From Marivivens donghaensis (GTDB taxonomy: Bacteria; Pseudomonadota; Alphaproteobacteria; Rhodobacterales; Rhodobacteraceae), in the NCBI RefSeq assembly GCF_023541015.1, contig NZ_JALNPR010000004.1, positions 62,001-126,000 of the forward strand: a DNA stretch of 64,000 bases, in the 5' to 3' direction. Made by a program: the position numbers and the translations under genes. Of the stretch, positions 27,969-37,072 are shown in pieces (position 1 is the first letter of the stretch; every line of letters begins with the position of its first letter). Under the pieces are notes generated by a model, which ran no database searches, was not told the DNA's origin, and saw only the letters and a program-made list of their open reading frames with translations.

Positions 27969-29203
27969 GCGCGGCTCCTGTCAGCGTAATTGTCGTCAGC
28001 CGCGACCGCCCGCAGCATTTGCGGCGGTGCGTGAAGGGGCTGATGCAGCTATTGCACCCGAATTTCGAAATCGTTGTGGTCGCGGATCAACGCGGCTGCG
28101 AAGAGATGGCAGCGGGTGGATTTGCGAAAAGCATCAAGTTGATCCCGTTCGATGAGGCCAACATTGCTGCAGCGCGCAATGCAGGGCTTGAGGTGGCGGC
28201 AGGGACCATCGTCGCGTTTATCGATGACGATGCGATCCTAGAGCCGACGTGGCTCGACCACCTCGTCGGACCAATAGCGAGCCGTCAGGCCGTTGCTGCT
28301 GGGGGCTATGTGCGCGGTCGCAATGGAATTTCTTTTCAATGGAAAGCCCGCGACGTGCGTCCGAACGGGTGGTCAGAGGAACTGCTTCTCGACAGTGATG
28401 ATCCGATTTGTGTTGAAGGTTCAGCACAGCAAGGAATCAAAACCGAAGGCACGAATATGGCCTTTGATCGCGATGTACTCTGCAAGCTAGGTGGCTTTGA
28501 TCCTGCGTTTCAGTTCTATTTGGACGAAACAGACCTGAACATGCGTCTGGCAGGATTGGAAATGACAACAGCGATTGTGCCTCGTGCTCAGGTTCATCAT
28601 GGTTTCGCAGCCAGTGATAAGCGCCGTGAGGACCGTGCGCCGACAACGCTTTTTCCAATCGGTCGGAGCCTGAAGGTTTTCCTGCGCAAGCACTTGCCCG
28701 AGGCGAAGCACGGTCCGGTCATCTACTCCGAAGTCAAAGCGCAACGCCGCCGACTGATTGAACATATGATCGCAGGCCGGATTGAGCCGAAGGATGTGTC
28801 AGTGCTCATGGCGACGATGACCCAAGGTCTGCTTGAGGGTGAAACCGCGAATATCGCTCCACTAGCGCCTATTTCGCCGTCAAAAGAGCCGTTCTTGAAG
28901 TTTGAAAAAGACGTCGGCGATGCAGGGCACATGGCGTTGGTCGGGCGTTGGTATTCCTGGTCTCGGGTCAAGGCAGCTGCGCGAATGGCTCGCGAAGAAG
29001 GCTACCGCGTGACTGTGTTCCGCTACAGCCTAACGGCTCTGTTCCATCACGTTCGGTTCCAAGAAGACGGTATCTGGTTACAACGCGGTGGATTGTTTGG
29101 TCGCTCTGATCGGTCAGATCCTATGTTCCGTCTGTGGACAAAAAAGTCACGAACCGCACATGAAATGAGCCGATTGGCTGGGATCAGAGACAAATTTCCG
29201 TAG
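27965..29203 (+). CDS. Glycosyltransferase family 2 protein with uncharacterised C-terminus
   Basis: A 412-aa protein. Residues 1-about 225 form a GT-A domain: PVSVIVVSRDRPQHL, the nucleotide-binding ANIAAARNAGLEVA, and the DxD-like FIDDDAILEPTWLD. The acceptor-side FYLDETDLNMRL follows. The C-terminal 150 residues (ending SRTAHEMSRLAGIRDKFP) match no family I know. GTG start at 27965 overlaps kdsB by four bases, so the two are translationally coupled. Sugar donor and acceptor are unknown; the role is likely in surface polysaccharide. Confidence 0.82.
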   Translation: MSAAPVSVIVVSRDRPQHLRRCVKGLMQLLHPNFEIVVVADQRGCEEMAAGGFAKSIKLIPFDEANIAAARNAGLEVAAGTIVAFIDDDAILEPTWLDHLVGPIASRQAVAAGGYVRGRNGISFQWKARDVRPNGWSEELLLDSDDPICVEGSAQQGIKTEGTNMAFDRDVLCKLGGFDPAFQFYLDETDLNMRLAGLEMTTAIVPRAQVHHGFAASDKRREDRAPTTLFPIGRSLKVFLRKHLPEAKHGPVIYSEVKAQRRRLIEHMIAGRIEPKDVSVLMATMTQGLLEGETANIAPLAPISPSKEPFLKFEKDVGDAGHMALVGRWYSWSRVKAAARMAREEGYRVTVFRYSLTALFHHVRFQEDGIWLQRGGLFGRSDRSDPMFRLWTKKSRTAHEMSRLAGIRDKFP

Positions 29204-29241
29204 CAATGGGCTGAAACGTGCCGAGCGTGTCGATACTGTTA

Positions 29242-29256
29242 CTTATTGTGAATAAG
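29242..29256. promoter_or_regulatory. Palindrome in galU upstream region
   Basis: CTTATT-GTG-AATAAG is a perfect 6-3-6 inverted repeat 75 bases before the galU start. It is a candidate operator. The rest of the 127-bp gap is AT-rich and shows no certain promoter. Confidence 0.3.
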
Positions 29257-29330
29257 GCGATGTGAACGGCATTTTTGTTGTGATAGGCGGCAGCTGTTAA
29301 AAAATTTAGCCAAGTTAATTGGAGTACGAC

Positions 29331-30224
29331 ATGAGCAGAAAAGTAACCAAAGCGATTTTCCCGGTTGCTGGTCTCGGAACGCGGTTTTTGCCCGCAACCA
29401 AATCGGTCCCGAAAGAGATTATGACTCTCGTGGATCGTCCATTGATCCAATACGCGATCGATGAGGCCCGCGAGGCAGGTATTACCGATTTCATCTTCGT
29501 TACGTCCAAAGGGAAATCTGCGCTCGAAGATTATTTTGACCGCTCGGTCGAGCTGGAAACTGATCTTGAAGCGAAGGGCAAACATGAACTGCTCGACGTT
29601 TTGAAGAGCACCTACATGGAAAGCGGCGCGATTGCGTATATTCGTCAGCACCGTGCTTTGGGTCTGGGTCACGCGGTCTGGTGTGCCCGTCGTTTGATTG
29701 GCGATGAACCCTTTGCTGTAATGCTGCCTGACGACGTGATCGCGGCTGATAAACCCTGCCTGAAGCAAATGGTTGAAGCCTACGAAGAAACGGGCGGCTG
29801 CATGGTTGCCGCGATGGAAGTCCCGCAGGAGAAGGCGTCGTCCTACGGTCTTTTGGATGTCAAAGCTGATATGGGTTCGGTTGTTTCGGTCAAGAACATG
29901 GTTGAAAAGCCAAAGCCGGAGGATGCGCCATCCAACCTCGCCGTTATTGGCCGTTATATTCTGACCCCCGACGTGATGCGGAACCTTGAGACCATCGATC
30001 GTGGCGCGGGTGGTGAATTGCAGCTAACCGATGCGATCGCCGAAGAGCTACGTCAGAACCGCAATGTGTTTGGCTATCGTTTCGAAGGCCAACGCTTTGA
30101 CTGCGGTTCTAAGGCAGGCTTCTTGCAGGCAACTGTTGCGTTTGGTCTTGCTCGGTCGGACCTTCGCGGTGAATTCGAAACGTATCTTGATGATCTCTAC
30201 GCGGTTCGTCAGGCCCAACTTTAA
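29331..30224 (+). CDS. galU: UTP-glucose-1-phosphate uridylyltransferase GalU
   Basis: A 297-aa enzyme that makes UDP-glucose. The N-terminal VTKAIFPVAGLGTRFLPATK and LPDDVIAADKPCLKQMV are hallmark motifs, with VVSVKNMVEKPKPEDAPS following. The ATG at 29331 has GGAG six bases upstream, better than the in-frame codon 12 bases earlier. galE follows after 11 bp, so UDP-glucose and UDP-galactose are made together for the following transferases. Confidence 0.95.
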   Translation: MSRKVTKAIFPVAGLGTRFLPATKSVPKEIMTLVDRPLIQYAIDEAREAGITDFIFVTSKGKSALEDYFDRSVELETDLEAKGKHELLDVLKSTYMESGAIAYIRQHRALGLGHAVWCARRLIGDEPFAVMLPDDVIAADKPCLKQMVEAYEETGGCMVAAMEVPQEKASSYGLLDVKADMGSVVSVKNMVEKPKPEDAPSNLAVIGRYILTPDVMRNLETIDRGAGGELQLTDAIAEELRQNRNVFGYRFEGQRFDCGSKAGFLQATVAFGLARSDLRGEFETYLDDLYAVRQAQL

Positions 30225-30235
30225 GGGCGAAGTTT

Positions 30236-31219
30236 ATGACAACTGTTCTGGTAACGGGTGGAGCGGGCTATATCGGCTCGCACGCGTGTAAGGCGCTCAA
30301 GGCGGCGGGTTATACGCCCGTCACCTTTGATAACTTGATCACGGGTTGGGAAGACGCCGTAAAATTCGGTCCATTTGAACGCGGTGATTTGCTTGATCGC
30401 ACGCGTTTGGACGAGGTTTTTGCAAAGCATAAACCCGTTGCCGTGATGCATTTCGCTGCGCTGAGCCAAGTTGGCGATAGCATGAAAGACCCGGGTAGCT
30501 ATTGGCGCAACAACGTTAGCGGGTCTCTGAACCTGATTGAGGCCGCTGTCGATGCGGGTTGTATGCAGTTCGTATTTTCGTCGACCTGTGCCACCTATGG
30601 CGAACAGGATGGTGTGACGCTCGACGAAACCTGTGTTCAGCAGCCGATCAACGCCTATGGCGCATCGAAGCGCGCCATTGAGGATATGTTGGTCAATTTT
30701 GGTCAGAGCCATGGCCTGCGGTCAGTGATTTTCCGATATTTCAACGTCGCGGGCGCCGATCCTGAAGCTGAGGTTGGCGAATTCCACCAGCCAGAGACGC
30801 ACCTCATTCCGCTCATGTTGGACGCGATTGACGGTAAGCGCGCGGCGTTGACGATCTTTGGCACCGATTACGATACGCCTGATGGCACCTGCATTCGTGA
30901 CTATGTTCACGTTTGCGATCTCGTTGATGCGCATGTGTTGGGCGTTAAGTGGCTCGAAGATGGCAAAGATGGTCGGGTGTTCAATTTAGGCACCGGCAGC
31001 GGCTTTTCCGTCCGCGAGGTCGTGGCGCATTCTGCCGAGGTCACGAACAAAGAGGTCCCGATGATCGAAGGGGATCGTCGACCCGGTGATGCAACGAAAT
31101 TGGTATCAGGTAGCACGCGTGCAATTGAGGAGTTGGGTTGGGCGCCGTCTCGGTCTACACTTCGTCAAATGATTACAGACGCGTGGCGTTGGCACCAAAG
31201 TGGACACTATAATAAATAA
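30236..31219 (+). CDS. galE: UDP-glucose 4-epimerase GalE
   Basis: A 327-aa short-chain dehydrogenase/reductase that interconverts UDP-glucose and UDP-galactose. It has the NAD-binding GGAGYIGSHACKAL (residues 7-20), the substrate Ser-Thr in FSSTCATYGE, and the catalytic Tyr-x3-Lys in NAYGASKRAIE. GDRRPGDATKLV near the C-terminus is typical. It overlaps the next glycosyltransferase by 20 bp. Confidence 0.95.
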   Translation: MTTVLVTGGAGYIGSHACKALKAAGYTPVTFDNLITGWEDAVKFGPFERGDLLDRTRLDEVFAKHKPVAVMHFAALSQVGDSMKDPGSYWRNNVSGSLNLIEAAVDAGCMQFVFSSTCATYGEQDGVTLDETCVQQPINAYGASKRAIEDMLVNFGQSHGLRSVIFRYFNVAGADPEAEVGEFHQPETHLIPLMLDAIDGKRAALTIFGTDYDTPDGTCIRDYVHVCDLVDAHVLGVKWLEDGKDGRVFNLGTGSGFSVREVVAHSAEVTNKEVPMIEGDRRPGDATKLVSGSTRAIEELGWAPSRSTLRQMITDAWRWHQSGHYNK

Positions 31220-32426
31220 CGCTTCAGGCAGGGTTCTGGACATCACACGTCTGGTTGGGCGTGCGGGTCGAGTCCTGACGGGTGTTGATCGTGTCGAACT
31301 AGCGTATCTGCGCCGTTTCCTAGCGGATGATGTCCCCTGCTATTTCATCGCCCGAACGTCCTATGGATATGTTTTGCTGGATCGTTCTGGTGGGCAATCC
31401 ATTCTTCGGGCGACGTTGAAAGGTGAGTGGGGGCAATCAGACCTTCTTTCGCGTCTTAGGTTCAAGATGCCAAAGCGTGTTCAGGCAGCTCAAAGCTTTG
31501 TTCGCAAGCATCGTGTGGCCCGTTGTGGACGAAGCCGATTGGCGTTGATGTTATCAGAGCATCTGCCCAAAGGTGTCGATCTCTACATTGTTGGGCATAC
31601 GAATTTGGAGTTCGAATTCGTTTCTGCGTTCAAGTTAAGCGTCGATGCGCGTGTCCACGTGATGATCCACGATACGATCCCGTTGGATTATCCAGAGGTT
31701 CAGCGTCCGCAAACCGTCACCGACTTCAATCGGCAACTGCGTGTCGTGTCCGAAGAAGCCGACCGTGTGATCGCAGTGTCCAAGGTCACGAACGATAGCC
31801 TCACACCACATTTGCAGCGGCACGGGCGTGTTCCGCCGATCATTGTGGCGCATCCAGGTATTGACCCCGTGATGCCGCGGTATGCTGAAATTCCGCCAGA
31901 TCTTGATCTGTCTCGGCCGTATTTCGTGACAGTCGGCACCATTGAACCACGGAAGTATCATTCTCTCTTGCTTGAGGTTTGGGAGTCTTTGGATACCGAA
32001 GAGCGACCTCTTTTGCTGATCTGTGGCAACCGTGGTTGGCTGAACCAAACGGTCTTTGAGGCTTTGGATCGTGGTGTGCCCGATGTGATCGAAGTGCCCG
32101 ATCTAAGCGATTCTGCTCTCGCGGCGGTCGTGCATGGTTCTAAGGGGATGCTCTTTCCGTCGATTGCAGAAGGTTTCGGGATGCCCCCAATTGAAGCTGC
32201 CGCGCTGGGCACGCCTGTCGTTTGCGCAGATTTACCCGTTTACCGCGAAACCTTGGGTGATCGGATTGTTTACCTAGACCCACAAGATAACTATTCTTGG
32301 CGGGAAACCGTTAACGAATTAAAGACAAACGAAGACGGGGAGCGGGTTGCCTACGTATCATTGCCAAAGTGGGACGATCACTTTGCGGCTGTGTTGGGAG
32401 TAGCGACAGCTTCGCTTGAAAGCTGA
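31200..32426 (+). CDS. Glycosyltransferase family 1 (GT4-like)
   Basis: A 408-aa GT-B transferase. The C-terminal half carries the family signature: PYFVTVGTIEPRKYHSLLLEV (about residue 240), LLICGNRGW and the E-x7-E motif in MLFPSIAEGFGMPPIEAAALGTPVV (about 320-345). The N-terminus includes RVLTGVDRVELAYLRRFL, seen in rhamnosyl/mannosyl-type transferases. GTG 31200 gives a 20-bp overlap with galE; no clear ribosome binding site is visible, so a later start is possible. Donor sugar unknown. Confidence 0.85.
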   Translation: MDTIINNASGRVLDITRLVGRAGRVLTGVDRVELAYLRRFLADDVPCYFIARTSYGYVLLDRSGGQSILRATLKGEWGQSDLLSRLRFKMPKRVQAAQSFVRKHRVARCGRSRLALMLSEHLPKGVDLYIVGHTNLEFEFVSAFKLSVDARVHVMIHDTIPLDYPEVQRPQTVTDFNRQLRVVSEEADRVIAVSKVTNDSLTPHLQRHGRVPPIIVAHPGIDPVMPRYAEIPPDLDLSRPYFVTVGTIEPRKYHSLLLEVWESLDTEERPLLLICGNRGWLNQTVFEALDRGVPDVIEVPDLSDSALAAVVHGSKGMLFPSIAEGFGMPPIEAAALGTPVVCADLPVYRETLGDRIVYLDPQDNYSWRETVNELKTNEDGERVAYVSLPKWDDHFAAVLGVATASLES

Positions 32427-32443
32427 CTAGGTAAGGGGCCGTT

Positions 32444-33454
32444 TTGGGGCTTTGGAGATCATACAGGCTAAGGGTTCAGCGTCGCCGCTGGCTCGTTCGT
32501 GCGCTGCGCAAGCGTCACGAACTTACGCCTATCGCAGATCGCACCTCTCAAATCCGCAAAAGCGACATCCTGCTTGTCTCGACGCTGCGCAACGAAGACG
32601 TGCGGTTGCCGTATTTCCTGCAGTATTACCGTGACCTCGGCGTTAACCACTTTCTGATGATCGACAACGATAGCGATGATGGTGGGCGAGAGTATCTTGC
32701 GGATCAGTCGGACGTTTCGATTTGGTCGACGGGTAAAAGCTATAAGCGGTCCCGCTTTGGCATCGACTGGGTGAACTGGCTGTTGATGCGCTACGGCCAC
32801 GGGCATTGGACTTTGGTCGTCGATCCAGACGAACTGTTTGTTTTCCCGTTCTGCGATACGCGACCTATTCGCGCTTTGACCGATTGGCTAGACGCGTCAT
32901 CGATCAAATCGTTCTCGGCCATGTTGTTGGATATGTACCCGAAGGGGCCTATTTCGGCGATCCCATACCGCCGCGGTGATGACCCCCTAGAGATCGCAAA
33001 CTGGTTTGATAGCGGAAATTACGCCATCCAGCGGAACCCGTCATTCGGCAACCTTTGGATCCAAGGTGGTCCACGGGCGCGGGCGTTTTTCCAAGATAAC
33101 CCAGAGCGTGCACCCGCGTTGAATAAAGTTCCACTGGTCAAATGGGATCGTCGTTACGCCTATGTCAGCAGCACTCACATGCTGCTCCCGCGTGGCCTGA
33201 ACCTCGTTTACGATGAATGGGGTGGCGAAAAGGCATCGGGCATTCTGCTCCATACAAAGTTCCTCGATACGCTGACCGTGAAAGCCCACGAGGAACTCGC
33301 GCGTAAACAACATTACGCGGCGAGCCACGAATATAAGGCCTACGTCGCAGGGCTACAGGACAACACCGATTTGTGGTGCAAGTGGTCCGAAAAATACATC
33401 AACTGGCGTCAGCTCGAAATTCTGGGCCTTATGTCCAAGGGGAACTGGGCATGA
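32444..33454 (+). CDS. Glycosyltransferase family 2-like (Glyco_tranf_2_4 type)
   Basis: A 336-aa protein. The segment ILLVSTLRNEDVRLPYFLQYYRDLGVNHFLMIDNDSDDG (about residues 40-80) and the metal-binding VVDPDELFVFPF match the Glyco_tranf_2_4 / GT92-like group. TTG 32444 follows AAGGGG at good spacing. It overlaps the branching-enzyme-like gene by ATGA and sits 18 bp after the previous transferase, so the genes form a tight operon. Product linkage cannot be predicted. Confidence 0.78.
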   Translation: MGLWRSYRLRVQRRRWLVRALRKRHELTPIADRTSQIRKSDILLVSTLRNEDVRLPYFLQYYRDLGVNHFLMIDNDSDDGGREYLADQSDVSIWSTGKSYKRSRFGIDWVNWLLMRYGHGHWTLVVDPDELFVFPFCDTRPIRALTDWLDASSIKSFSAMLLDMYPKGPISAIPYRRGDDPLEIANWFDSGNYAIQRNPSFGNLWIQGGPRARAFFQDNPERAPALNKVPLVKWDRRYAYVSSTHMLLPRGLNLVYDEWGGEKASGILLHTKFLDTLTVKAHEELARKQHYAASHEYKAYVAGLQDNTDLWCKWSEKYINWRQLEILGLMSKGNWA

Positions 33455-35148
33455 CGCAGGTTGGGGTAGTTATGCTGGTTCACACCGCGCTGCATCGTGC
33501 AGAGCAGGTGATCCGCAATTGGGTGAAAAGCGGTTGCCCTGTCGTTGTCCATGTCGACGCCAAGGTGAATAAGGCGCGCTACGACAAATTCGTAAGTGCC
33601 GTGTCGGACATGCCAGAAGTGACTTTCTCGCCCCGTCACAAATGTGAATGGGGAACGTGGGGCATCGTTGCCGCGACCCAAGAGGCCAGCGAAAAAATCC
33701 TGCGGGACCATCCGTCGGTTACGCATGTCTATTTGGCATCTGGCTCGTGCTTGCCTTTGCGGCCCGTTGATGAACTGCACGACTATCTGACCGAACGTCC
33801 ACGCGTTGATTTTATCGAGAGCGCGACAACGGCTGACGTGCCTTGGACAGTCGGCGGGCTTGATCACGAACGTTTCACGCTGCGGTTTCCGTTTTCGTGG
33901 AAGACCCAGCGGCAGTTGTTCGATTTCTACGTGGACCTGCAGCGCCGCGTGAAATTCAAACGTAAAATCCCCAAGGGCATCGTCCCGCATATGGGGTCGC
34001 AATGGTGGTGCCTGACGCGTCAGACGTTGTCTGCGATCCTCGAAGACCCAGATCGACCTACTTATGATCTGTATTTCAAGAAGGTTTGGATCCCCGACGA
34101 GAGCTATTTCCAAACGCTGTCTCGTTTGTATTCACCAAACGTTGAGAGCCGTTCGCTGACCCTGTCGAAATTCGATTTCCAAGGGAAGCCGCACATTTTC
34201 TACGACGACCACCTGCAGCTTTTGCGGCGGTCTGATTGTTTTGTGGCGCGTAAGATTTGGCCTCATGCGAACCGTTTGTATGACGCCTTCCTTGGACCGT
34301 CGGCGGGCCTAAAGGCGGCTGAACCGAACCCCGGTAAAATCGATCGAATTTTTGCCCGAGCGGTTGATCGTCGAACCCGTGGTCGCGCGGGTCTTTACAT
34401 GCAGAGCCGTTTTCCGAACCAAGACTGGGAAAATGGCGTAACCTGCGGTCCCTATTCGATGTTCGAAGGCTTTACTGAGTTGTTCGAGGATTTCGAACCT
34501 TGGTTGGCGAAGGCGACAGGTGCGCGGGTACACGGTCACTTGTTTGCACCGGAACGGGTTGAGTTCGAGGGGCGTCAGGCGACTTTTGTTGGTGCATTGT
34601 CGGACTGTCCGAAGTTGCGGGACTACAACACGCGAAGCTTCTTGCGGAGCCTTGTTTGGAATACCCGCGGCGAACGTCAGTGTTTTCAATTCGGCCCACA
34701 TGACACCCAAGATATCAGCTGGGACGTTGCGCGTGATCCTAACGCACAGGTCAGTGTTATTTCTGGTGCATGGGCCGTGCCTTTGTTCCAATCGAACCGC
34801 AACTTTGCAGACCTCCGCGAAGAGGCCGCACGGCTGCAGAGGATCGAAAGCGAACACCTGCTTGCGCTGCGTGCGATTTATACAAAGGCGCGCGTCCGTA
34901 TTTGGACCATGGCCGAGTTCATTGAATCGCCGATGGAAGCGCTGCAAACTGTTGTGGACGAAATCACCGGCAAGAACGTCCGTCGTCTGACCGAAGCCCC
35001 CCGGATGGTTGATCTAACAGGCTTTGGGCAGTTCCTACAAAATTTGAAGAATCAGGGGATGCACCCCTACCTCATGGGCGATTTTCCAGTCGATTCCGTG
35101 GCCACGAATGAACCGCGCAGTGCGCGAAAACCCTATTTGGTTCGGTAG
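33451..35148 (+). CDS. Core-2/I-branching (GT14-like) beta-1,6-GlcNAc transferase family protein
   Basis: A 565-aa protein. Residues 1-about 265 match the GT14/xylosyltransferase-type family: VGVVMLVHTALHRAEQVI, VVHVDAKVN, THVYLASGSCLPLRPVDEL, PHMGSQWWCLTRQTL and WIPDESYFQTL. The C-terminal 300 residues (from about 270) have no recognised domain and contain FAPERVEFEGRQATFVGAL and WTMAEFIESPMEAL. ATG 33451 overlaps the preceding stop; a longer in-frame extension is inside that gene. It is soluble by sequence with no transmembrane segment. The role in a branched surface glycan is inferred from context. Confidence 0.8.
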   Translation: MTQVGVVMLVHTALHRAEQVIRNWVKSGCPVVVHVDAKVNKARYDKFVSAVSDMPEVTFSPRHKCEWGTWGIVAATQEASEKILRDHPSVTHVYLASGSCLPLRPVDELHDYLTERPRVDFIESATTADVPWTVGGLDHERFTLRFPFSWKTQRQLFDFYVDLQRRVKFKRKIPKGIVPHMGSQWWCLTRQTLSAILEDPDRPTYDLYFKKVWIPDESYFQTLSRLYSPNVESRSLTLSKFDFQGKPHIFYDDHLQLLRRSDCFVARKIWPHANRLYDAFLGPSAGLKAAEPNPGKIDRIFARAVDRRTRGRAGLYMQSRFPNQDWENGVTCGPYSMFEGFTELFEDFEPWLAKATGARVHGHLFAPERVEFEGRQATFVGALSDCPKLRDYNTRSFLRSLVWNTRGERQCFQFGPHDTQDISWDVARDPNAQVSVISGAWAVPLFQSNRNFADLREEAARLQRIESEHLLALRAIYTKARVRIWTMAEFIESPMEALQTVVDEITGKNVRRLTEAPRMVDLTGFGQFLQNLKNQGMHPYLMGDFPVDSVATNEPRSARKPYLVR

Positions 35149-35151
35149 TTT

Positions 35152-36576
35152 ATGTCGAAATTCGATTACTTTATTGTTTTTGCCGAAATGCGAACGGGGT
35201 CGAATTTCCTCGAAGCGAATTTGAACGCTTTTGAGGGCATTGAATGCCACGGTGAGGCGTTCAACCCGCACTTCATCGGCTACCCGAACAAAGACAATAT
35301 CTTGGGGGTGTCGCAAGCTCAGCGAGACGCAAATGCGAACCATCTGATTGATACGATCAAAGCGCTTTCCGACGGGCTAGGTGGCTTTCGCTATTTCCAC
35401 GACCACGATCCGCGCGTTTTGGACATTGCTTTGTCTGATCCGCGTTGTGCAAAGATCGTCCTGACTCGAAATCCTGTCGATAGCTATGTGAGTTGGAAAA
35501 TCGCGCAGGCGACGGGGCAGTGGAAGCTTACGAATGTTAAGAACGCTCGATCTGAAACTGTCGCCTTCAATGCCGAAGAGTTCGAAAACCACCTGACGGC
35601 GTTACAGGAGTTTCAAATCTACCTCCTCAACAGCCTGCAAAAGACGGGTCAAACAGCGTTCTATGTGGCCTACGAGGACCTGCAAGACGTCGATGTGATG
35701 AACGGCCTCGCAGCATTCCTTGGCACTGATGCACGGCTTGAGGCTCTTGACAAGACGCTCAAGAAACAGAACCCAGAGCCGATATCTGAGAAGGTGAGTA
35801 ACTTCGATGCGATGGAGCGGGCGCTCACGCGTTTGGATCGGTTCAATCTGTCTCGCACGCCGAACTTTGAACCGCGCCGTGGGGCCATGATCCCGCAATA
35901 TATCGCGGCGGCCGAGACGCCATTGATGTATATGCCGATCAAAGGTGGGCCAGAGGCTGCTGTGGCAGAATGGTTAACCTGTTTGGATGGTGCTCCTGTG
36001 ATAGAGGGCTTTACCCAGAAAACGGTGCGTCAGTGGAAACGGTCTAATCCTGGCCACAGAGCGTTTACGGTAGTGCGTCATCCCTTGGCACGCGCCCACG
36101 CTGCGTTCTGCACACATATCCTCGGGCTGGATGACGGGCCTGTTTATGGTGAAATTCGCAAGACCCTGCGCCAGATGTTCAAGGTGCCGATTCCAAAAGA
36201 CACCCCTCCGAGCGAGGCTTACGACGACTATGCACATCGGGCGGCCTTTTTGTCGTTCCTGAGTTTCCTCAAGGCAAACGTGCAGGCGCAGACGGCGATC
36301 AGGGTCGATAACTCATGGGCCTCTCAATGGGCCGTTGTTCAGGGGTTTTCGAATTTCGCGACGCCAAACATTATCATCCGCGAAGACCAACTTCCCTTGG
36401 ATTTGGCATACCTAGCTGCGTCTGTTGGACGTACGGACGCCCCTGATTTTGCATCCCTGACCGACCCTTTCGCGGATCGTTTGGCACGCATCTATGACGC
36501 AGAATTGGAAAAGGCATCTAACGATGCCTATTCACGCGATTACATGAGTTTTGGTTTTGACGCGTGGCGCGCTTAG
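35152..36576 (+). CDS. Two-domain sulfotransferase
   Basis: A 474-aa protein with two sulfotransferase-like halves. The first (residues 1-about 245) has the 5'-phosphosulfate loop FAEMRTGSNFLEANLNAF and the 3'-phosphate region KIVLTRNPVDSYVSWKIA, close to NodH/Stf0-type enzymes. The second (about 255-474) begins TPLMYMPIKGGPEAAVAEWL and has FTVVRHPLARAHAAFCTHIL, like the Sulfotransfer_2 family. The first half keeps the Ser/Thr-rich loop, while in the second the loop residues (KGGPEA) differ from the usual KT/KAGT form. It follows the GT14-like gene by 3 bp. It likely sulfates the glycan made by the upstream genes using PAPS. Confidence 0.75.
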   Translation: MSKFDYFIVFAEMRTGSNFLEANLNAFEGIECHGEAFNPHFIGYPNKDNILGVSQAQRDANANHLIDTIKALSDGLGGFRYFHDHDPRVLDIALSDPRCAKIVLTRNPVDSYVSWKIAQATGQWKLTNVKNARSETVAFNAEEFENHLTALQEFQIYLLNSLQKTGQTAFYVAYEDLQDVDVMNGLAAFLGTDARLEALDKTLKKQNPEPISEKVSNFDAMERALTRLDRFNLSRTPNFEPRRGAMIPQYIAAAETPLMYMPIKGGPEAAVAEWLTCLDGAPVIEGFTQKTVRQWKRSNPGHRAFTVVRHPLARAHAAFCTHILGLDDGPVYGEIRKTLRQMFKVPIPKDTPPSEAYDDYAHRAAFLSFLSFLKANVQAQTAIRVDNSWASQWAVVQGFSNFATPNIIIREDQLPLDLAYLAASVGRTDAPDFASLTDPFADRLARIYDAELEKASNDAYSRDYMSFGFDAWRA

Positions 36577-37037
36577 GCGGCCTGTGTCGACTGCACTTCC
36601 GTCAAGATAGCGTGCAGGGTCGCAGGATCGCTATTCGCCCGTAGCTTTGCGCAGATTGCAGGGTCCCGCATTGTGCGCGAGACGAGAGCGAGTGCTTTAA
36701 GGTGCTCAACACCAGCAGTGTCAGGTGCCAAGAGTGCAAACACGAGGTCCACAGGCTGGCGATCAACGGAATCAAAGTCGAGCGGCTTCTCGAGACGCAG
36801 AAATATGCCGCGCACGGCGGTCGCATCTTTCAAGCGGGCATGGGGCAAGGCAATGCCGTGTCCCACGCCAGTAGGCCCAAGGTTTTCGCGATCCAACAAC
36901 GCATCGACAACGTCGGACGCATTAAAGCCGTAGCAATTCTGCGCCAAGTCGGCGAGGTCATGGAACAACCGTTTCTTGCTGGTCGAAGACGTGATTGTCT
37001 TGACCGCATCGGTCTTCAGAATATCCGAAAGTTGCAT
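36573..37037 (-). CDS. ptsN: PTS IIA-like nitrogen regulatory protein PtsN
   Basis: A 154-aa EIIA-Ntr protein of the nitrogen PTS, which signals by phosphorylation rather than sugar transport. The phosphorylated His is in GVGHGIALPHARLKD (about residue 67). VDLVFALLAPDTAGVEHLKAL is conserved. It lies 35 bp after hpf on the same strand and converges with the sulfotransferase gene, overlapping it by 4 bases. Confidence 0.94.
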   Translation of the reverse strand: MQLSDILKTDAVKTITSSTSKKRLFHDLADLAQNCYGFNASDVVDALLDRENLGPTGVGHGIALPHARLKDATAVRGIFLRLEKPLDFDSVDRQPVDLVFALLAPDTAGVEHLKALALVSRTMRDPAICAKLRANSDPATLHAILTEVQSTQAA

Positions 37038-37072
37038 TAAATCGCCTTGGGCCTTTCGACGGCATAAGTCGA

